From: Diphasiastrum complanatum
Taxonomy: Eukaryota > Streptophyta > Lycopodiopsida > Lycopodiales > Lycopodiaceae
Length of the DNA stretch: 64,000 nucleotides
Direction: 5' to 3'
Assembly (NCBI GenBank): GCA_029204225.1
Contig: CM055112.1
Coordinates: forward strand, 42,301,176-42,365,175
This document shows positions 1 through 11,454 of the stretch, piece by piece (position 1 is the first letter of the stretch; the number at the start of each line of letters is the position of its first letter). A program made the translations under genes and the position numbers. Below the pieces are notes generated by a model, which was not told where the DNA came from, made no database searches, and saw only the letters and a list, made by a program, of their open reading frames with translations.

Positions 1-660
1 AAGAAAATCACAGAATATTTAACTTCAGGACAGATGAATCCTTCCTTGTCTAAACCGGAACAACGTGCGTTGGTCCTCAAAACCAAACCTTATACGTTAA
101 TTGTAGGCCAACTCTACAAGCAAGGGTTAGATGGAATCATCCGACGTTGCTTACTGAAGGTGAAATACCCTCTGTAATTTCTTTCACTCATGAAGGTATT
201 GGTGCAAGCCATTTTCTCTTCTGAAATGATTGTAAAGAGAAATCCTTTTGGCCGATTTTGGTGGCCGAACACTCTTCAAGGATACACACAATTTATACCA
301 AGGCCTGTGATGTCTGCCAACACACAAAACGCTTCCAAAAGACTGACTACATGTCTTTACACCCTGTAACCACTAATCAAGCTTTCCAAAAATGGGACAT
401 TGATTATGTCGGACCCATTAGTCCCGCTGCTCAGCACACACAATCTCGTTACAATCATAGTAGCTACGAACTATTGTACCAAATGGGTTGAAGCAAGAGC
501 TATTCGCAATGTTGACGCTCGTTCTATCGCAAAATTTCTCTATGAACAGATTATAGTTCGTTTCGGCTATCCTCTAGAACTTATCAGTGATAGGAGTACA
601 CATTTCTTTAAGCTTTGCCATAGTAGATCTCCTTTCAAAAAATTTTTGTGGAGGTTATCT
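1..660 (+). pseudogene. Ty3/gypsy integrase fragment
   Basis: Broken integrase segment, cut off by the window start. It is closely similar, base for base, to 14441-15079 of the gypsy element further right, so it is a second copy of that family. Visible pieces are the zinc-binding CDVCQHTKRFQKTD, the core start WDIDYVGPIS and the second catalytic region ELISDR. At least two frame changes (near 230-290 and 410-480) separate them. The similarity stops near 660. No function is expected. Confidence 0.85.
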
Positions 661-920
661 TCTGCTCCAAATTGCTCTTCAACGGTATTCGATTGGATTC
701 AAACCAATCACAAACGCCAAGCAACCCTCCAGTTTCAGCTTCAAACTTTGCTTTCTTTCTAATCAACCAACAATTCCCTATCTCTGAATCCTTTTTACAG
801 TTTTGAGCCGTTCCACGAATCTCCACAAACTGGTTTTGTGCTTCCTAGCCACAAACCGTCGTGAATTTGCAACTCTCTGTTCTTGTCCGGTGATTCCAGC
901 CACCAAGGGCTCTGATTCCA
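661..920 (-). other. Probable copia leader end with primer-site complement
   Basis: No coding sequence recognised. Bases 903-920 (CCAAGGGCTCTGATTCCA) are the complement of TGGAATCAGAGCCCTTGG, one base from a copia initiator-Met primer site. This places a minus-strand copia leader here, with its LTR starting directly to the right at about 921. The rest of the stretch has no recognisable feature. Confidence 0.45.
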
Positions 921-1168
921 AGTTAAGAAACACAATTGAAAACAGCCGACCGAATCAATCACCACAGCACAACGTCAAGTGCAACAAGAACCCAGAATTG
1001 CTCTCTTCAAGCTGTATATTCAACTACTTCATAAGTACAAAGATGAGTTTCTTAAAAACACTCAAAGGGCTCGTAAAAGAAAGATGGCCCGATAACTCTA
1101 GAACTAAGCACACGTGGTGTCGTCGAAATAAGAAAGCACTGTATAAGTCGATCATTACTATTTTAACT
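921..1168 (-). repeat. Dispersed repeat R1, probable copia LTR fragment
   Basis: About 248 bp that recurs in the same orientation at 44769-45018 with roughly 90 percent identity by eye. It abuts a primer-site complement on its left. The other copy ends exactly at a purine/pyrimidine tract at the 3' end of copia-C. Both facts suggest LTR sequence. The right edge at 1168 joins directly to gypsy RT sequence. Confidence 0.55.
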
Positions 1169-1171
1169 GTA

Positions 1172-2046
1172 GCACATGGAATGCTTAGAATAATCAGCAG
1201 CCCGGAGGATAGGTGCATTGGTAAGGGCTTCTTTGAGTTGATTAAATGTGATGCATTATTCATCCATCCATTTGGGAACTACAACTACTTTGTAGATTAA
1301 GCGTGATTTGTTAGCGAAATAAAAAATAAAGCACCAATAGTAGCTGGCATGGCCAAAGAAAGAGTAAACTTTGTGTATTGTACGCGGTTCCGGTAGATTT
1401 TGAATGAAAGGATCTTTTCCAATTCTGTGGCAAAAGCGGTTTTATGTTGATCTTCTTCAGCAATTTGGATCATATTGTATCCGCTAGAGCCATCTAAGAA
1501 GGAGTAAGCCTCATCTCCTGCTAGATTTTCTAAAATGGATTCTCCAAAAGGTAATGGAAAATGATCACGTTCGGTGACAACATTAAGTTTCTTAAAGTCG
1601 ACATAGATTCGGAGTTTTCCATTTTTCTTGGGAACGATGACAATTGGGGAGACCCACTTAGTATGTTCGATTTCATAGATAAATCCCACATCTGAGAGGC
1701 ATTGTAATTCTTCTTTGATCTTGGCCTTATATATTGGATTGCATCTGTATGGATGACTAGCAGTTGGCCTCGCACCCGGTTTAAGCGGGATATGATGCAC
1801 AAATACTTGGGGTGAGACGTCTTTCATGTCTTTATAGGTCCACACAAAGACATGTCTATATTTTCGCAGGAGCTTTTCAAGTCGTCTGCATTGTTCGCGA
1901 TTGAAATGAGTTTCGACATGGACAATATATTTGTTGGTTTCATTTGGCTCACTCAGAGAAAGTGTGATAGTTCGCGTAGGGCCTTTGTAGGGCCAATTAC
2001 CCATTAGAGGAGTTTTTGATTCCAAAAGGGCCATATAAGAAATCAT
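1172..2046 (-). pseudogene. Ty3/gypsy reverse transcriptase fragment
   Basis: Minus-strand frame 2046-1297 reads the RT fingers and part of the palm: HIPLKPGARPTASHPYRCNP, FIYEIEHTKWVSPIVIVPKK, then FKKLNVVTERDHFPLPF and AYSFLDGSSGYNMIQI. After AFATE the frame jumps to sequence matching the post-RT region at 13753-13998. The stretch containing MPFGL and the catalytic Y-x-D-D is therefore deleted. It belongs to the same family as the gypsy at 3271-18832 (shared TITLSLSEPNETN and RRLEKLLRKYRH). It is in inverted orientation to the fragment at 1-660. Confidence 0.88.
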
Positions 2047-2984
2047 GCCTTAGTAAGAGAATTTTAGAGAGAGAATGATAAAATGACCAGAATTTTTTCT
2101 CGTTTTCTTAGTTTTTGGTGCTGCTTGTCGTCTAAGTTGTGTGGTTGGCTCATTTTTTGAAGTATATTAATAGTGCGCATGAAACAAAGCACACTGCCAA
2201 GAAACAAAGCACACACCACAAGCAGGAGAAAATTCCCTCCAAAATTTCATGTGTAAAGGATTACACAACTCCTAAAGCTCGTGATCAATATTTGTAGATC
2301 GAAGTTTCACATAAATAGAACTTCTAGTCTTTTAGATTTCTCCAGTCATGTTGTCACACTAATTTGCATGTTAGCTTGTCAAATACTTGTGAGTCATCCT
2401 GAAAATGACTTTGAGGAGCTTTGTGAGGAAGTTTTAGCAATGTGGGCTCCTTTTGTAGTTTCTTATTGATGCTATATGTCTTGTTCTTGTAGGTGTTGAT
2501 TGCTTTTTGCAGAGTTCAGGTTTATTGTTATTCTACTCTCCCTTAGATTAATAGATAATATTGTTGTAGATAATGTACTGATGTTTCCAGCTTCTTGGTT
2601 GAGTAAGATGTTCTCTCTATTATTAGATTAACCACCTCTTTCTGTAGGATTAAAGGTCTGGAAGACAAGGCTTAACCTTGTAGAGGTTCAAATCCTCTTC
2701 TCTTGAACTATTAAAATAAGGGAGAACTTGAAGTTGGGTCTGAATTTTGCTTTTATATTTTTTCAAATTTGAAAATGCAAATTAAAAAGAACTCAATTAT
2801 GAAATGAAAATGCAAGATCTTAACTTTTATAGAATCATAAGCAAAATATAAATATTCCATCATATTCTATGCAAAGAGTAGATCAATTCTTCTTTTGGCC
2901 TCATCTGTATCAGAGTTCAGATAAGAAAGTTATGGCAGATCAAAGATTTATAGTACAAGATAAGCATTTGATGACGCGACACTT
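2047..2984. other. Noncoding stretch, nothing assigned
   Basis: AT-rich sequence without a credible gene. Bases 2664-2703 can be drawn as a class II tRNA variable-arm hairpin (ACAAGG / CCTTGT) followed by a T-arm (AGAGG TTCAAAT CCTCT). No acceptor, D or anticodon arm could be matched, so a tRNA gene is not called. It ends where copia-type coding sequence begins. Confidence 0.5.
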
Positions 2985-3270
2985 GATTATGTGGAATATC
3001 TCCACCACGCGTTAGATCCATCCACATCACCATCAATCATGCTTGAAGACACTTTTGGAATGTTCCCCTCATCAAAGATGACATTTCTACCAACAATCAC
3101 TTTGTTTGTAGAAGGAATGTAAACCTTGTAGGCTTTACTCATCTCACTATATCCAACAAAAACACCTCTTCTTGAAGATGGATCCTCCTTGGTCCTATCA
3201 TCAAGAGTAATGTTGACATATCATGTGCATCCAAAGGCTCTTAGAAAGTTGACACTCGGCCTCTTGTTAG
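2985..3270 (-). pseudogene. Ty1/copia integrase C-terminal fragment
   Basis: Minus-strand reading gives the segment after the integrase core: TKEDPSS-RRGVFVGYSEMSK, then AYKVYIPSTNKV and NVIFDE. This is the same block as at 8230-8400 in element E1. Only this piece is present. Its left end is lost in noncoding DNA and its right end abuts the LTR of the gypsy element, which probably inserted here. Confidence 0.8.
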
Positions 3271-4041
3271 CAACTGTGCCAACACAGAGAAAATAAAAAA
3301 ATAATAAAACTCCGTGGCATGTGTTTTGTAAGACCATGTATGAGTATCTATCAATAAACTTCAAGCCATGGCATGTGTTTTGTAAGTCCATGAGTAGAAG
3401 CTTAAATAATAATAAAATAGCTTAAACTTAGATTTAGAACTTAGACTTAGAAAACTTAAGATTAGAAATATTTTATTTTAAGTTGTCCTAAGTAAAGAAA
3501 TCTGAAGTTCTAAATCCTAAGTTAGAAGTTCTAGAAAGGCTAGGAACAGATTAGTCCCATAAGTTAGTAGACACTTATGGAGGACCCTCCTTGCCATAAA
3601 AGGAGAGGTATTTGCATTGTAAATAACACTTTTGAGATTAAGCTATCTTGCTCTCTATTTTGGAGAATTATCATTCTATTTCATTTGTGTTCCCCTTGGA
3701 AAGGTGCATAGCTTGAGGGAAGGTGCTCGCGCCTCCTCTTCCCTCATTTTCATCGGTTTAGTACTAGCCGCAATCTCATTTTACTACCCTTCGGGTGTTA
3801 ATCTAGGATTAGTCTAGTCACCTTGCTAGTTGGGTAAGCCTTAGCAAGGATTTTTATTGTTGTTACTAATTACTTTATTTCCATTTCGGGCACTAGTTGG
3901 GTAAGCCTTAGTGCTCTCATTCATGTCCATATTTCTGTTGAAGCTTATTGTAGAAACTTAAAAAGTGGACAAATCTCTACATCCCTATACTACACTCGTA
4001 AGTAGATCTAGCCACCGCACTCACTAGAAATACTTCCAACA
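3271..4041 (+). repeat. Gypsy 5' LTR
   Basis: The right edge is well defined: the sequence ends ...CCAACA at 4041, followed after one T by a tRNA-Asp-type primer site. The left edge (TGTGCCAACAC) is inferred from where the copia fragment stops. A TATA-like box lies at 3596. A duplicated sub-motif, CTAGTTGGGTAAGCCTTAG, occurs near 3827 and near 3893. No second copy of this LTR is in the window, so its age cannot be judged here. Confidence 0.65.
3596..3603 (+). promoter_or_regulatory. TATA-like box of gypsy LTR
   Basis: ATAAAAGG inside the LTR, about 440 bp before the LTR end. This is a common position for the U3 promoter in plant gypsy elements, whose LTRs often carry TATAAAAGG-like boxes. 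The assignment rests on motif and position only. Confidence 0.45.
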
Positions 4042-4042
4042 T

Positions 4043-4057
4043 TGGTGTCGTTGTCAC
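4043..4057 (+). other. Gypsy primer binding site (tRNA-Asp type)
   Basis: TGGTGTCGTTGTCAC directly after the LTR. The usual plant gypsy site is TGGCGCCGTTGCC-like. The differences are all C-to-T changes, matching the decay seen elsewhere in this window. Confidence 0.65.
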
Positions 4058-4895
4058 TTTTTAAGTATTTTTCTACCTAGCTTCTTCTCCTTTTTTTCTT
4101 TTATTTCTTGTTTCCGTGTTGTATGTTTGCTTGTGTGCTTATCTTTATCTACCAACAAACAGCACGCGTTTCTCTCCAGGTCCTACAAGAGCTGCGGAGC
4201 AACTTCTCAAACCGGGGGGAAGCAACAAAAGAGTCAACTTGAGCATTTTCTTCAAAAGAAGTGACCCAAGTGACTTTTTTCACAACCAAACAGGTATATC
4301 AGAATTTGTCAGTCAGTCTACAGCCCTAACAGACCTTGATCTTTCATTTTAACACCTCCACAAATTCTGACCACAGTCAGATTTTGAGAAAACAGCCTAT
4401 TATACTGTCAAAATCCCTTATTTCTCATCAAAATCTTTGTCTTAGAATTCGCCGACTTCACTGAGGCTAGATCTCATTAAGATCAGTCCTTCAGCAGCTC
4501 CGCGAATTCAATCTCACAGATTTTGCCCGTTTACTGACAAAACATCACATCTTTTTCTATATTCCCTATCTGTGAGTCAAACCTCTCTGTTAGAATTTGT
4601 CATCAAGCCTAAGAATTCGCCCTCACAGAGCATGATTTCCCTGTACTATCCGCGAATTTTCAATACCAAATTTTTCCAGAAAATCTAAAAAAATCACTAT
4701 TCTGACATTCAGAATACTTGTTCAGAATTCACGAGTATTACACTTAGATTTATCTACCTCTCCACGATTTCTCAGCCTGTCCGCGAATTCTATAACAATC
4801 AGAAAGACAAGTTTTTGTCCTACACTATCCATTCTGCAAGCAAACTGTCCCTTTCGCCAAGTACGATCCTGCCCTACTCATCTGTATTCTACATC
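4058..4895 (+). other. Gypsy untranslated leader with inverted GAATTCGC motifs
   Basis: Noncoding leader between PBS and gag ATG. The octamer GAATTCGC (4445, 4613) alternates with its reverse complement GCGAATTC (4502, 4783) and a near copy (4652), allowing stem-loops of 40-60 nt. The same arrangement recurs in the spacer before the third ORF at 15884-16073. A role in RNA structure is inference. Confidence 0.5.
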
Positions 4896-5846
4896 ATGTC
4901 TCGTGACTGTGCTGAATCTTCTAATCCGACTCCTCCACGAATGGATCGAAGAATTCCACGTATCGATGCACCAAAGTACGCTGGCGAATCTGACCCAGTC
5001 TGATTTCTCCAAGACTTTGATAATGCATGCCGTTTTTATGGAGATACCTCTGAAATTGAAAAGCTTCACCTATTTCTCATGGTACTCTATGGCACCGCCA
5101 AGGAGTGGTACTTGAATCTCGAAACTCCTGATCTTGCTTCTTGGACCACCCTCAAGGACACTCTCATCAAGCATTTCAAACCATCCAAACTGACTTAGAG
5201 CTCGTTCATTCAAATTACTCATATCAACATGCGTCACGAAGAGTCTATTCGAAATTACATTGAGCGTTTTAAACGTCTCAAAGTAGAATGTGTTGATGAA
5301 AATATCACTGAACACATGGCCATAAAACTATTTTTAGTTGGATTGCCTAAAAACATCTGCCGTGAACTCAAACTAGTTGACCTTTATGACCAGACCCACC
5401 GTTTATCGAGCTTACCACCCCTACTCGCCACAACAACTTGTGCCACGACCAGGAGTTTACCAATCACGACCACCTGCACCAAATCAATATCCATCCCCAT
5501 GTCAACAGTTTGTTGTTAACCAACATGCCCCACAAAACGCTGTCCGTTATCTTGATACGAATACCATCGGTCCGGCCACCTACTATGTGGAAGACAGTAC
5601 TCAACCGCAGTACTCTACTGAAACGGTTGTTTATTATACCTATGATTCTAATGCTCAACCACTGGATCCCAATGCCCAAGCTTATAATCCAAACCAAGCT
5701 GTCTTTGCCACACATCAACTACCCGCAATACGAGCATGCTTTATCTGTGCAGGTAAACATCCTAGTATTTGCTGCCCAGATAAACTCTGTTTCCCTCTAG
5801 CTTGTGAAAATTGTGGTATTGAACGTCACGTGAAGGACTGCCCATC
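4896..5846 (+). pseudogene. Gypsy gag, N-terminal part
   Basis: Starts at ATG 4896 (MSRDCAESSNPTPPR) and shows a retrotransposon gag domain: AKEWYLNLETPD, LKDTLIKHF, NYIERFKRLKVEC, KLFLVGLPKNI. It ends with two zinc-knuckle-like clusters, CFICAGKHPSICC and CENCGIERHVKDC. In-frame stops are at 5001 (TGA) and near 5199 (TAG). A frame change lies near 5390, after LYDQT. Copia E1 inserted at 5847 just behind the second zinc knuckle. Confidence 0.85.
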
Positions 5847-6528
5847 TGTAAAAATTACAACAAATAAGGATCCTAAAACACTTGAAATGATGAGGGAAAC
5901 AATAGATTATGATTTCATAAGATTAGCACAAGTTGAACCATCAAAATCCATCAAAAATCTATGCTTGAACCTCACTAAATGGCCCAAATCCTTGAAGAAG
6001 GCTTCACACGTGTGAAAGTACGGCCTCCCACAGTCTGAGTACTGTACACCAGACCTTGATTCAATCCTATAATCATTAGTAATCACAAGTACTCAAATAA
6101 TTATGAACATAGAGAGCAATTGCACCATTATGAGAGAAAAATCATGAAATTGCTTGATTTATTTTGGTGAGATATCATCACCTATATATAAATGATCCAT
6201 CACGGTTTTGGGCAGGTATGAGTAGCCCTAAACCTATCCCTAATGCTAATTTTGTTGGATTTTTCATCCCTACCAAGTTAGGGTTGGAATCTTGGAGATC
6301 CCTCAACAATGCAAAAATTACCAAAAATAGCTCCTATTTTTTCTCTCTTGTATCTAAGCATAATTTGGACTCATTCCAAAGGTTCTAACACTTAGGTCTA
6401 CTTGAGAACATCCTTATGAATGGAATCCTATGCTATTTGGCACGTGTGACAAGCCACATCATGACCATCTAACTATTTACAAGTCATATGACCAAAACTA
6501 GTCAAGTTAGAATTGTGAATTTTTAAAA
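5847..6528 (-). repeat. E1 3' LTR
   Basis: Direct copy of 10773-11454. Begins TG on the plus strand; its inner end reads ...TTTTTAAAA where the other copy has ...TTTTTAACA, so the terminal CA is mutated. Contains TATATATA at 6183-6190, near the middle, and the palindrome TCACACGTGTGA at 6004-6015 followed by TACGGCC. Confidence 0.95.
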
Positions 6529-7337
6529 GGTGTCTTTTGAAGTGGTTTAGTAAGTAGATCAGCTACACATTCATTGCTTGGAACATGCTCCAAAGAAATC
6601 TCCTTGGCTTGCACCATTTCTCTCACAAAGTGATGGCATATCTCAATGTGCTTAGATCTTGCATGGAAGATTAAGTTAGATGCAAGGTGTTGGGCTGATA
6701 TATTGTCATTGTAGATGACTGGTGCCTCCTCTGAATCCATGATCTTTAGCTCCACCAATAATCTCTTGATCCAAAGTACCTCCTTTGTAGTGGTTGTCAA
6801 AGCTTTGTACTCGGCCTCGGTTGAAGATAGAGATATAGTTTCTTGCTTTTTTGAAAGCCATAAAACCACACCTTCTCCTATGAAAGTTGAATAGGCACTT
6901 GTTGATTTCCTATCCCTCTTGTCCCCTGCAAAATCTGAATCACTAAATGCATGAAGGTTTATCACATCTCCTCTATATAGAATCCCAAAATCCAATGTAC
7001 CTGAGATGTATCTTAGAATCCTCTTAGCCTTTTTCCAATGGATATTCAATGGCTTTTGCATGGATTGGCTCAACCTACATACACTAAAGCTAAGATCTGG
7101 TCTAGTTATAGTGATCCACATTAAGGAACCTATAAGTTGCCTAAACAAAGTGATGTCCATGAAGGATCTTTCATCATCTTCATTTGGCACTTTTACATCT
7201 TGCTCCATTGGTGTGTCAACACTTTTGCATACTTCCATCTTAAACTTCTTCAAAAGACTTTGAGCATAGTTTACTTGACTTATAAAGATAAAATCAGACC
7301 CTCTAAGTACTTCTATGCCTAAGATGAAGTGAGACAC
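6507..7337 (-). pseudogene. E1 RT C-terminus and RNase H
   Basis: Copia pol 3' part: ILGIEVLRGSDFIFISQ, QLIGSLMWITITRPDLSFSV, HWKKAKRILRYISGTLDFG, then the RNase H block SDSDFAGDKRDRKSTSAY, ISLSSTEAEYKAL, and HARSKHIEICHHFVRE with ADLLTKPL. The acidic residues of RNase H (DSDFAGD, E in TEAEY, D in YNDN) are present. The last five residues run into the 3' LTR. It lies in a different frame from the RT upstream, so a frameshift separates them near 7330. Confidence 0.9.
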
Positions 7338-7987
7338 CCTAGATCTACCATCTTGAACTCTAAGGATAGATCTATCTTGATTTTTTCAATACCATCAACA
7401 CTATTTCCACTAATGATGATGTCATCTACATAAATGAGTAAAAGTACAATACCAACATCATCAAACTTAACGTAAAGAGTGGGATCATATTCACTTTGAA
7501 CAAAAGAAATTGAAATAATATAGCAATGTAGTCTTGAATTCCAAGATCTCAAGGCTTGCTTCAAGCCATAGATGCTTCTTTGGAGATGGCATACTTTGTT
7601 CTCCATTCCATGCTTGATGAACCCTTGTGGCTGCTCCATATAGATATCCTCTTCCAAAAAACCATTCAAGAAAGCATTAGAGACATCCATTTGACATAGA
7701 ATCCATCCAAAATGTGATGCAAGTGCAATGATTAGCCTTATTGTGACCATCTTGGTCACGGGTGCAAAAGTTTCCTCATAGTCTATCCCTCTCTCTTGAG
7801 CATAACCTTTTGCAACTAATCTTGCTTTATGTTTGTTAACACTCCCATTTGCATTCAACTTAAGCTTGAAGACCCACTTGCATCCTATTACATTCCTTTC
7901 AGGTCTCTCAACAAGCAACCAAGTTTCATTCTCAATCAAGGCATCATACTCATCCAACATAGCTTTATACCATTCTTTGGAGTTCAA
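7319..7987 (-). pseudogene. E1 reverse transcriptase
   Basis: Copia RT (RVT_2 type), 222 codons. Motifs in order: [74 protein letters not shown], and the catalytic LLIYVDDIIISG. The YVDD box is intact, so the RT core is well preserved. A frameshift at about 7985 separates it from integrase and another near 7330 from RNase H. Confidence 0.92.
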
Positions 7988-9966
7988 TGCATCTTCAACA
8001 TTAGATGGTTCTTCAAAACTAGATAAAGCATAAGAAGTGGATGAGATACCCTCAACTTGCTATCCTTTGCCTTGATACATGAGCCTTGATGGCTCCACTT
8101 TTGCCCTTGAAGATCTCCTTGTGTGATAGGTGGGTTTGGTGCTTGCTCCTCCATGAGCTCCTCCTCAAAACCAAGATCTTGATCCTCGGCCATCTTCTTC
8201 TTGACTGTTGGAGCACTTGAGCCTTCTTCAAGCATATGCATATGATGTTCATCAAAGATGACATCCCTTGAAACAACAAATTTGTTCAAGGATGGGAGAT
8301 AGACTTTGTAGCCCTTGCTTGAGCTTGCATATCCAAGCATGATCCCTCTTGTGGAAGATGGATCCTCCTTGGTCCTTGTTTCCAACGGCACATGCACATA
8401 ACATATACACCCAAAAACTTTCAAGTGATTAAGATTGGGTTTCTTTCCATACAGGATCTCATAAGGAGTTTTGCCTTCAATTGCTTTGCAAGACACCCTA
8501 TTCATCAAGTAGTTTGCACATACAAGAGACTCACCCCAAAAGGATTTGGACAAACAAGCATCTAATCTTAAAGCCTTAGAACATTCACATAATGTTCTAT
8601 TCCTTCTTTCAGCAACTCCATTTTGTTGAGGAGTGTAAGGACAAGAAGTCTCTTTCTTGATCCCTTCCTCCTCACAAAAGGCCTTGAACTCATTGGAGAT
8701 GAATTCTCCACCATTGTCACTTCTAAGAATCTTGATGCTATGATTATGATGCTTTTCCACAAACAACTTGAACTTTACAAAAGTATCAAATACTTGAGAC
8801 TTGAAGGAAAGTAAGAACACCCAACAATATCTTGAGTAGTCATCAATGAAGGTTAAAAACATGGATGAACCTCCATTAGATTTGGTGCTATCAATGTGCA
8901 TCCGAGTGTATGAGTTCAAGAGGATGAGATGACTTTGTGATGGAGTTAGGAAACACCTTCTTATGTGCCTTGTATTGTAGGAATGTACAAAACACTTACT
9001 AGTCATGTGTGAACTAGCACCCGAGTCAATCCACCAAGGATCTTCTCCTTTGAAGCTTGTTGAAGAAAATATGGACATCATGAGAGAGTCCTCATGTGAA
9101 CTCTCCTCCTCCTCCTCTTTGCTCATGTTGGCTTGGCTTTGATCTTGCTTCCTCTTGAAGCATTCCGAGGCATAATGCCCCATCTTGCTACAATAGTAGC
9201 ACTTCACCTTTGATTTGTCCTTCTTGACTTTGGTGGTTGATGGAGATTCCTTTGAGGGTCCTTCTTGATCCTCAAGCTTTGTAGACTTCTTTAATGTTGA
9301 TCCTTTGCCTTTGGACTTGCCTTTTCCTTTGGTGAAGAGAGCTTGGTCATCTCCACCTTGGATGGAAAGCCTATCCATCCTCTCTTGCATTTGGCTCCTT
9401 CTTGATTCCTCGGCCATGAGTGTGCCTTGGAGTTCTTCAAGTATGGGTAGCTTACCCATAATTGCATATCCCTGAACCAAATTGTCAAATTCAAAGCTTA
9501 GTCCATTCAATATGAGTTGAACAAGCTCTTCATCCTTGATAGGATCACCTATGAAGGCTAGCTCTTTGTTCAATTCCTTTACTCTTAGGACAAAAGTATG
9601 TGCACTCTCTCCTTTCTTTTGATAGCTTCTATAGATTTGATTCTTCAAAGCTAACATTCTAGTTTGGTTCTTGGATTCACAGACATTTTGCAAAGTCTCC
9701 CAAGCATCTTGAGCCGAAGTGCAATCTCCTACCTCTCTTAAGAGTTCATTTGCAACATTCAACTTTATGCAATGTAGTGCAACATTGCACCTCTTGATGT
9801 ATTTGGCTTTTTCTTGAGGATGAATAGGTTCACCCTCCTTACCATTTACAATTTCCATCAGATCTTGCATGATCATGATGGATTCTATTCTAACTTTCCA
9901 TATGGAATAGTTAGTTTTGTTGAGCCTTTCATTAGTATCCAAAAGATATGCATTTATAGATGCCAT
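7985..9966 (-). pseudogene. E1 gag-protease-integrase
   Basis: 660-codon frame from ATG at 9966. Gag has YSIWKVRIESI and a UBN2-type region (residues about 1-200), followed by a basic stretch. Then come the zinc knuckle CYYCSKMGHYASEC (about 255-268) and protease WWIDSGASSHMT. Shortly after, the protein runs into FLTFIDDYSRYCW, so the rest of protease and the HHCC integrase domain are deleted. Integrase keeps RSDNGGEF and NGVAERRNRT. The first catalytic Asp region (ELIHSDAH) is present only in a shifted frame near 8900. Integrase is therefore defective. Confidence 0.92.
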
Positions 9967-10772
9967 CTAGTCTCCTAATCAAGGACTTGACACAAATGAA
10001 GGTTATTTCTATTGATTTGATTGAAGATCTACCTTATCCCACTTCTTAGGACTTGTAAAGATCAGTAATAGACTTCCTATAAGATCTAAGAATGATCTCT
10101 AACAAAATCAAATCATAGAATACTAGAAACAATGCACTTGCTTGATTGAAGTAGACAATACTAGTAGAATTGCCCCTCTTTCTATAAAGAACATTAAAGC
10201 TTCCAAATGATCTGATCAAGAGTGAATTTCAGCAACCTAATATACTTCCAAAATCACTTGTAAAAGATCTAAATGGAACGCAATGAGGATGCAACACAAT
10301 CTACTATCCAATCACAAGCAAAAAATGATTAAAATTGATGAAAAATTGATCTAATTTGGTGCATAAGTCAAGAAATGGTTGGACTGAACCTAAATCACTT
10401 TAGGAGGTGTCCACTACATCTTAGAACAGCCTTGAAGTGTCCCCAAAACTTTGATCTTCCCTCTCCTTGAATGCTAGAAAGCCTCCTCTATGGAATCACC
10501 TCCAAAACTCTTAGAAATCAATGCTTGGAGCAAGCAAAACTTGCTATCTTGGTATGTGAATTGAATTCAACTTTGCCTCTGGTTTTAGACACCTAAACAC
10601 CTTCAAATGAAGTCACACAACACCAATATCCAATGTATTTGACTCACTTTGAGTTCTAGAATCAATACTAGATGCTAAGATCCAATTTACACAAGATTTA
10701 GATCAAAAATTGTGATTAAATTGAATGAAAACCAAGGATTTAGCTCATTTCAGCCTTTAGGCTCTGATACCA
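9967..10772 (-). other. E1 leader and primer binding site
   Basis: Noncoding leader between gag and the 5' LTR. The plus-strand GCTCTGATACCA at 10761-10772 is the complement of TGGTATCAGAGC, the standard copia initiator-Met primer site, immediately next to the LTR edge at 10773. No other feature is seen in these 0.8 kb. Confidence 0.85.
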
Positions 10773-11454
10773 TGTAAAAATTACAGCAAATAAGGATCCT
10801 AAAACACTTGAAATGATGAGGGAAACAATAGATTATGATTTCATAAGATTAGCACAAGTTGAACCATCAAAATCCATCAAAAATCTATGCTTGAACCTCA
10901 CTAAATGGCCCAAATCCTTGAAGAAGGCTTCACACGTGTGAAAGTACGGCCTCCCACAGTCTGAGTACTGTACACCAGACCTTCATTCAATCCTATAATC
11001 ATTAGTAATCACAAGTACTCAAACAATTATGAACATAGAGAGCAATTGCACCATTATGAGAGAAAAATCATGAAATTGCTTGATTTATTTTGGTGAGATA
11101 TCATCACCTATATATACATGATCCATTACGGTTTTGGGCAGGTATGAGTAGCCCTAAACCTATCCCTAATTCTAATTTTGGTGGATCTTTCATCCCTACC
11201 AAGTTAGGGTTGGAATCTTGGAGATCCCTCAACAATGCAAAAACTACCAAAAATAGCTCCTATTTTTTCTCTCTTGTATCTAAGCATAATTTGAACTCAT
11301 TCCAAAGGTTCTAACACTTAGGTCTACTTGAGAACATCCTTATGAATGGAATCCTATGCTATTTGGCACCTGTGACAAGCCACATCATGACCATCTAACT
11401 ATTTACAAGTCATATGACCAAAACTAGTCAAGCTAGAATTGTGAATTTTTAACA
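10773..11454 (-). repeat. E1 5' LTR
   Basis: 682 bp, TG...CA, same length as the partner LTR. Flanked on the left by the PBS and on the right by target duplication CCATC (11455-11459). Carries the palindrome TCACACGTGTGA at 10930-10941 followed by TACGGCC, and a TATATATA box near the middle. Confidence 0.95.

Larger units (their letters stand above)
5847..11454 (-). mobile_element. Nearly complete Ty1/copia element E1
   Basis: Both LTRs are present and exactly 682 bp (5847-6528, 10773-11454). Target duplication CCATC lies at 5842-5846 and 11455-11459. PBS is at 10761-10772. Internal order on the minus strand is leader, gag, protease, integrase, RT, RNase H. I counted about 13 mismatches between the LTRs (near 2 percent), so insertion is fairly recent and younger than the gypsy element it splits. 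Two frameshifts and a deletion between protease and integrase make it non-autonomous. Confidence 0.95.

Noticed and set aside
803-1300. 165-codon plus-strand frame
   Set aside because: It crosses the R1 repeat and the antisense of gypsy RNase H; shadow frame across unrelated segments.
2652-2708. tRNA-like 3' half with variable-arm and T-arm hairpins
   Set aside because: No matching acceptor, D or anticodon arm was found upstream; possibly a decayed organelle or nuclear tRNA fragment or chance.
6164-6388. Small open frame repeated at 11090-11314
   Set aside because: Both copies lie inside the E1 LTRs; duplication of the LTR explains the conservation, and no protein features are seen.
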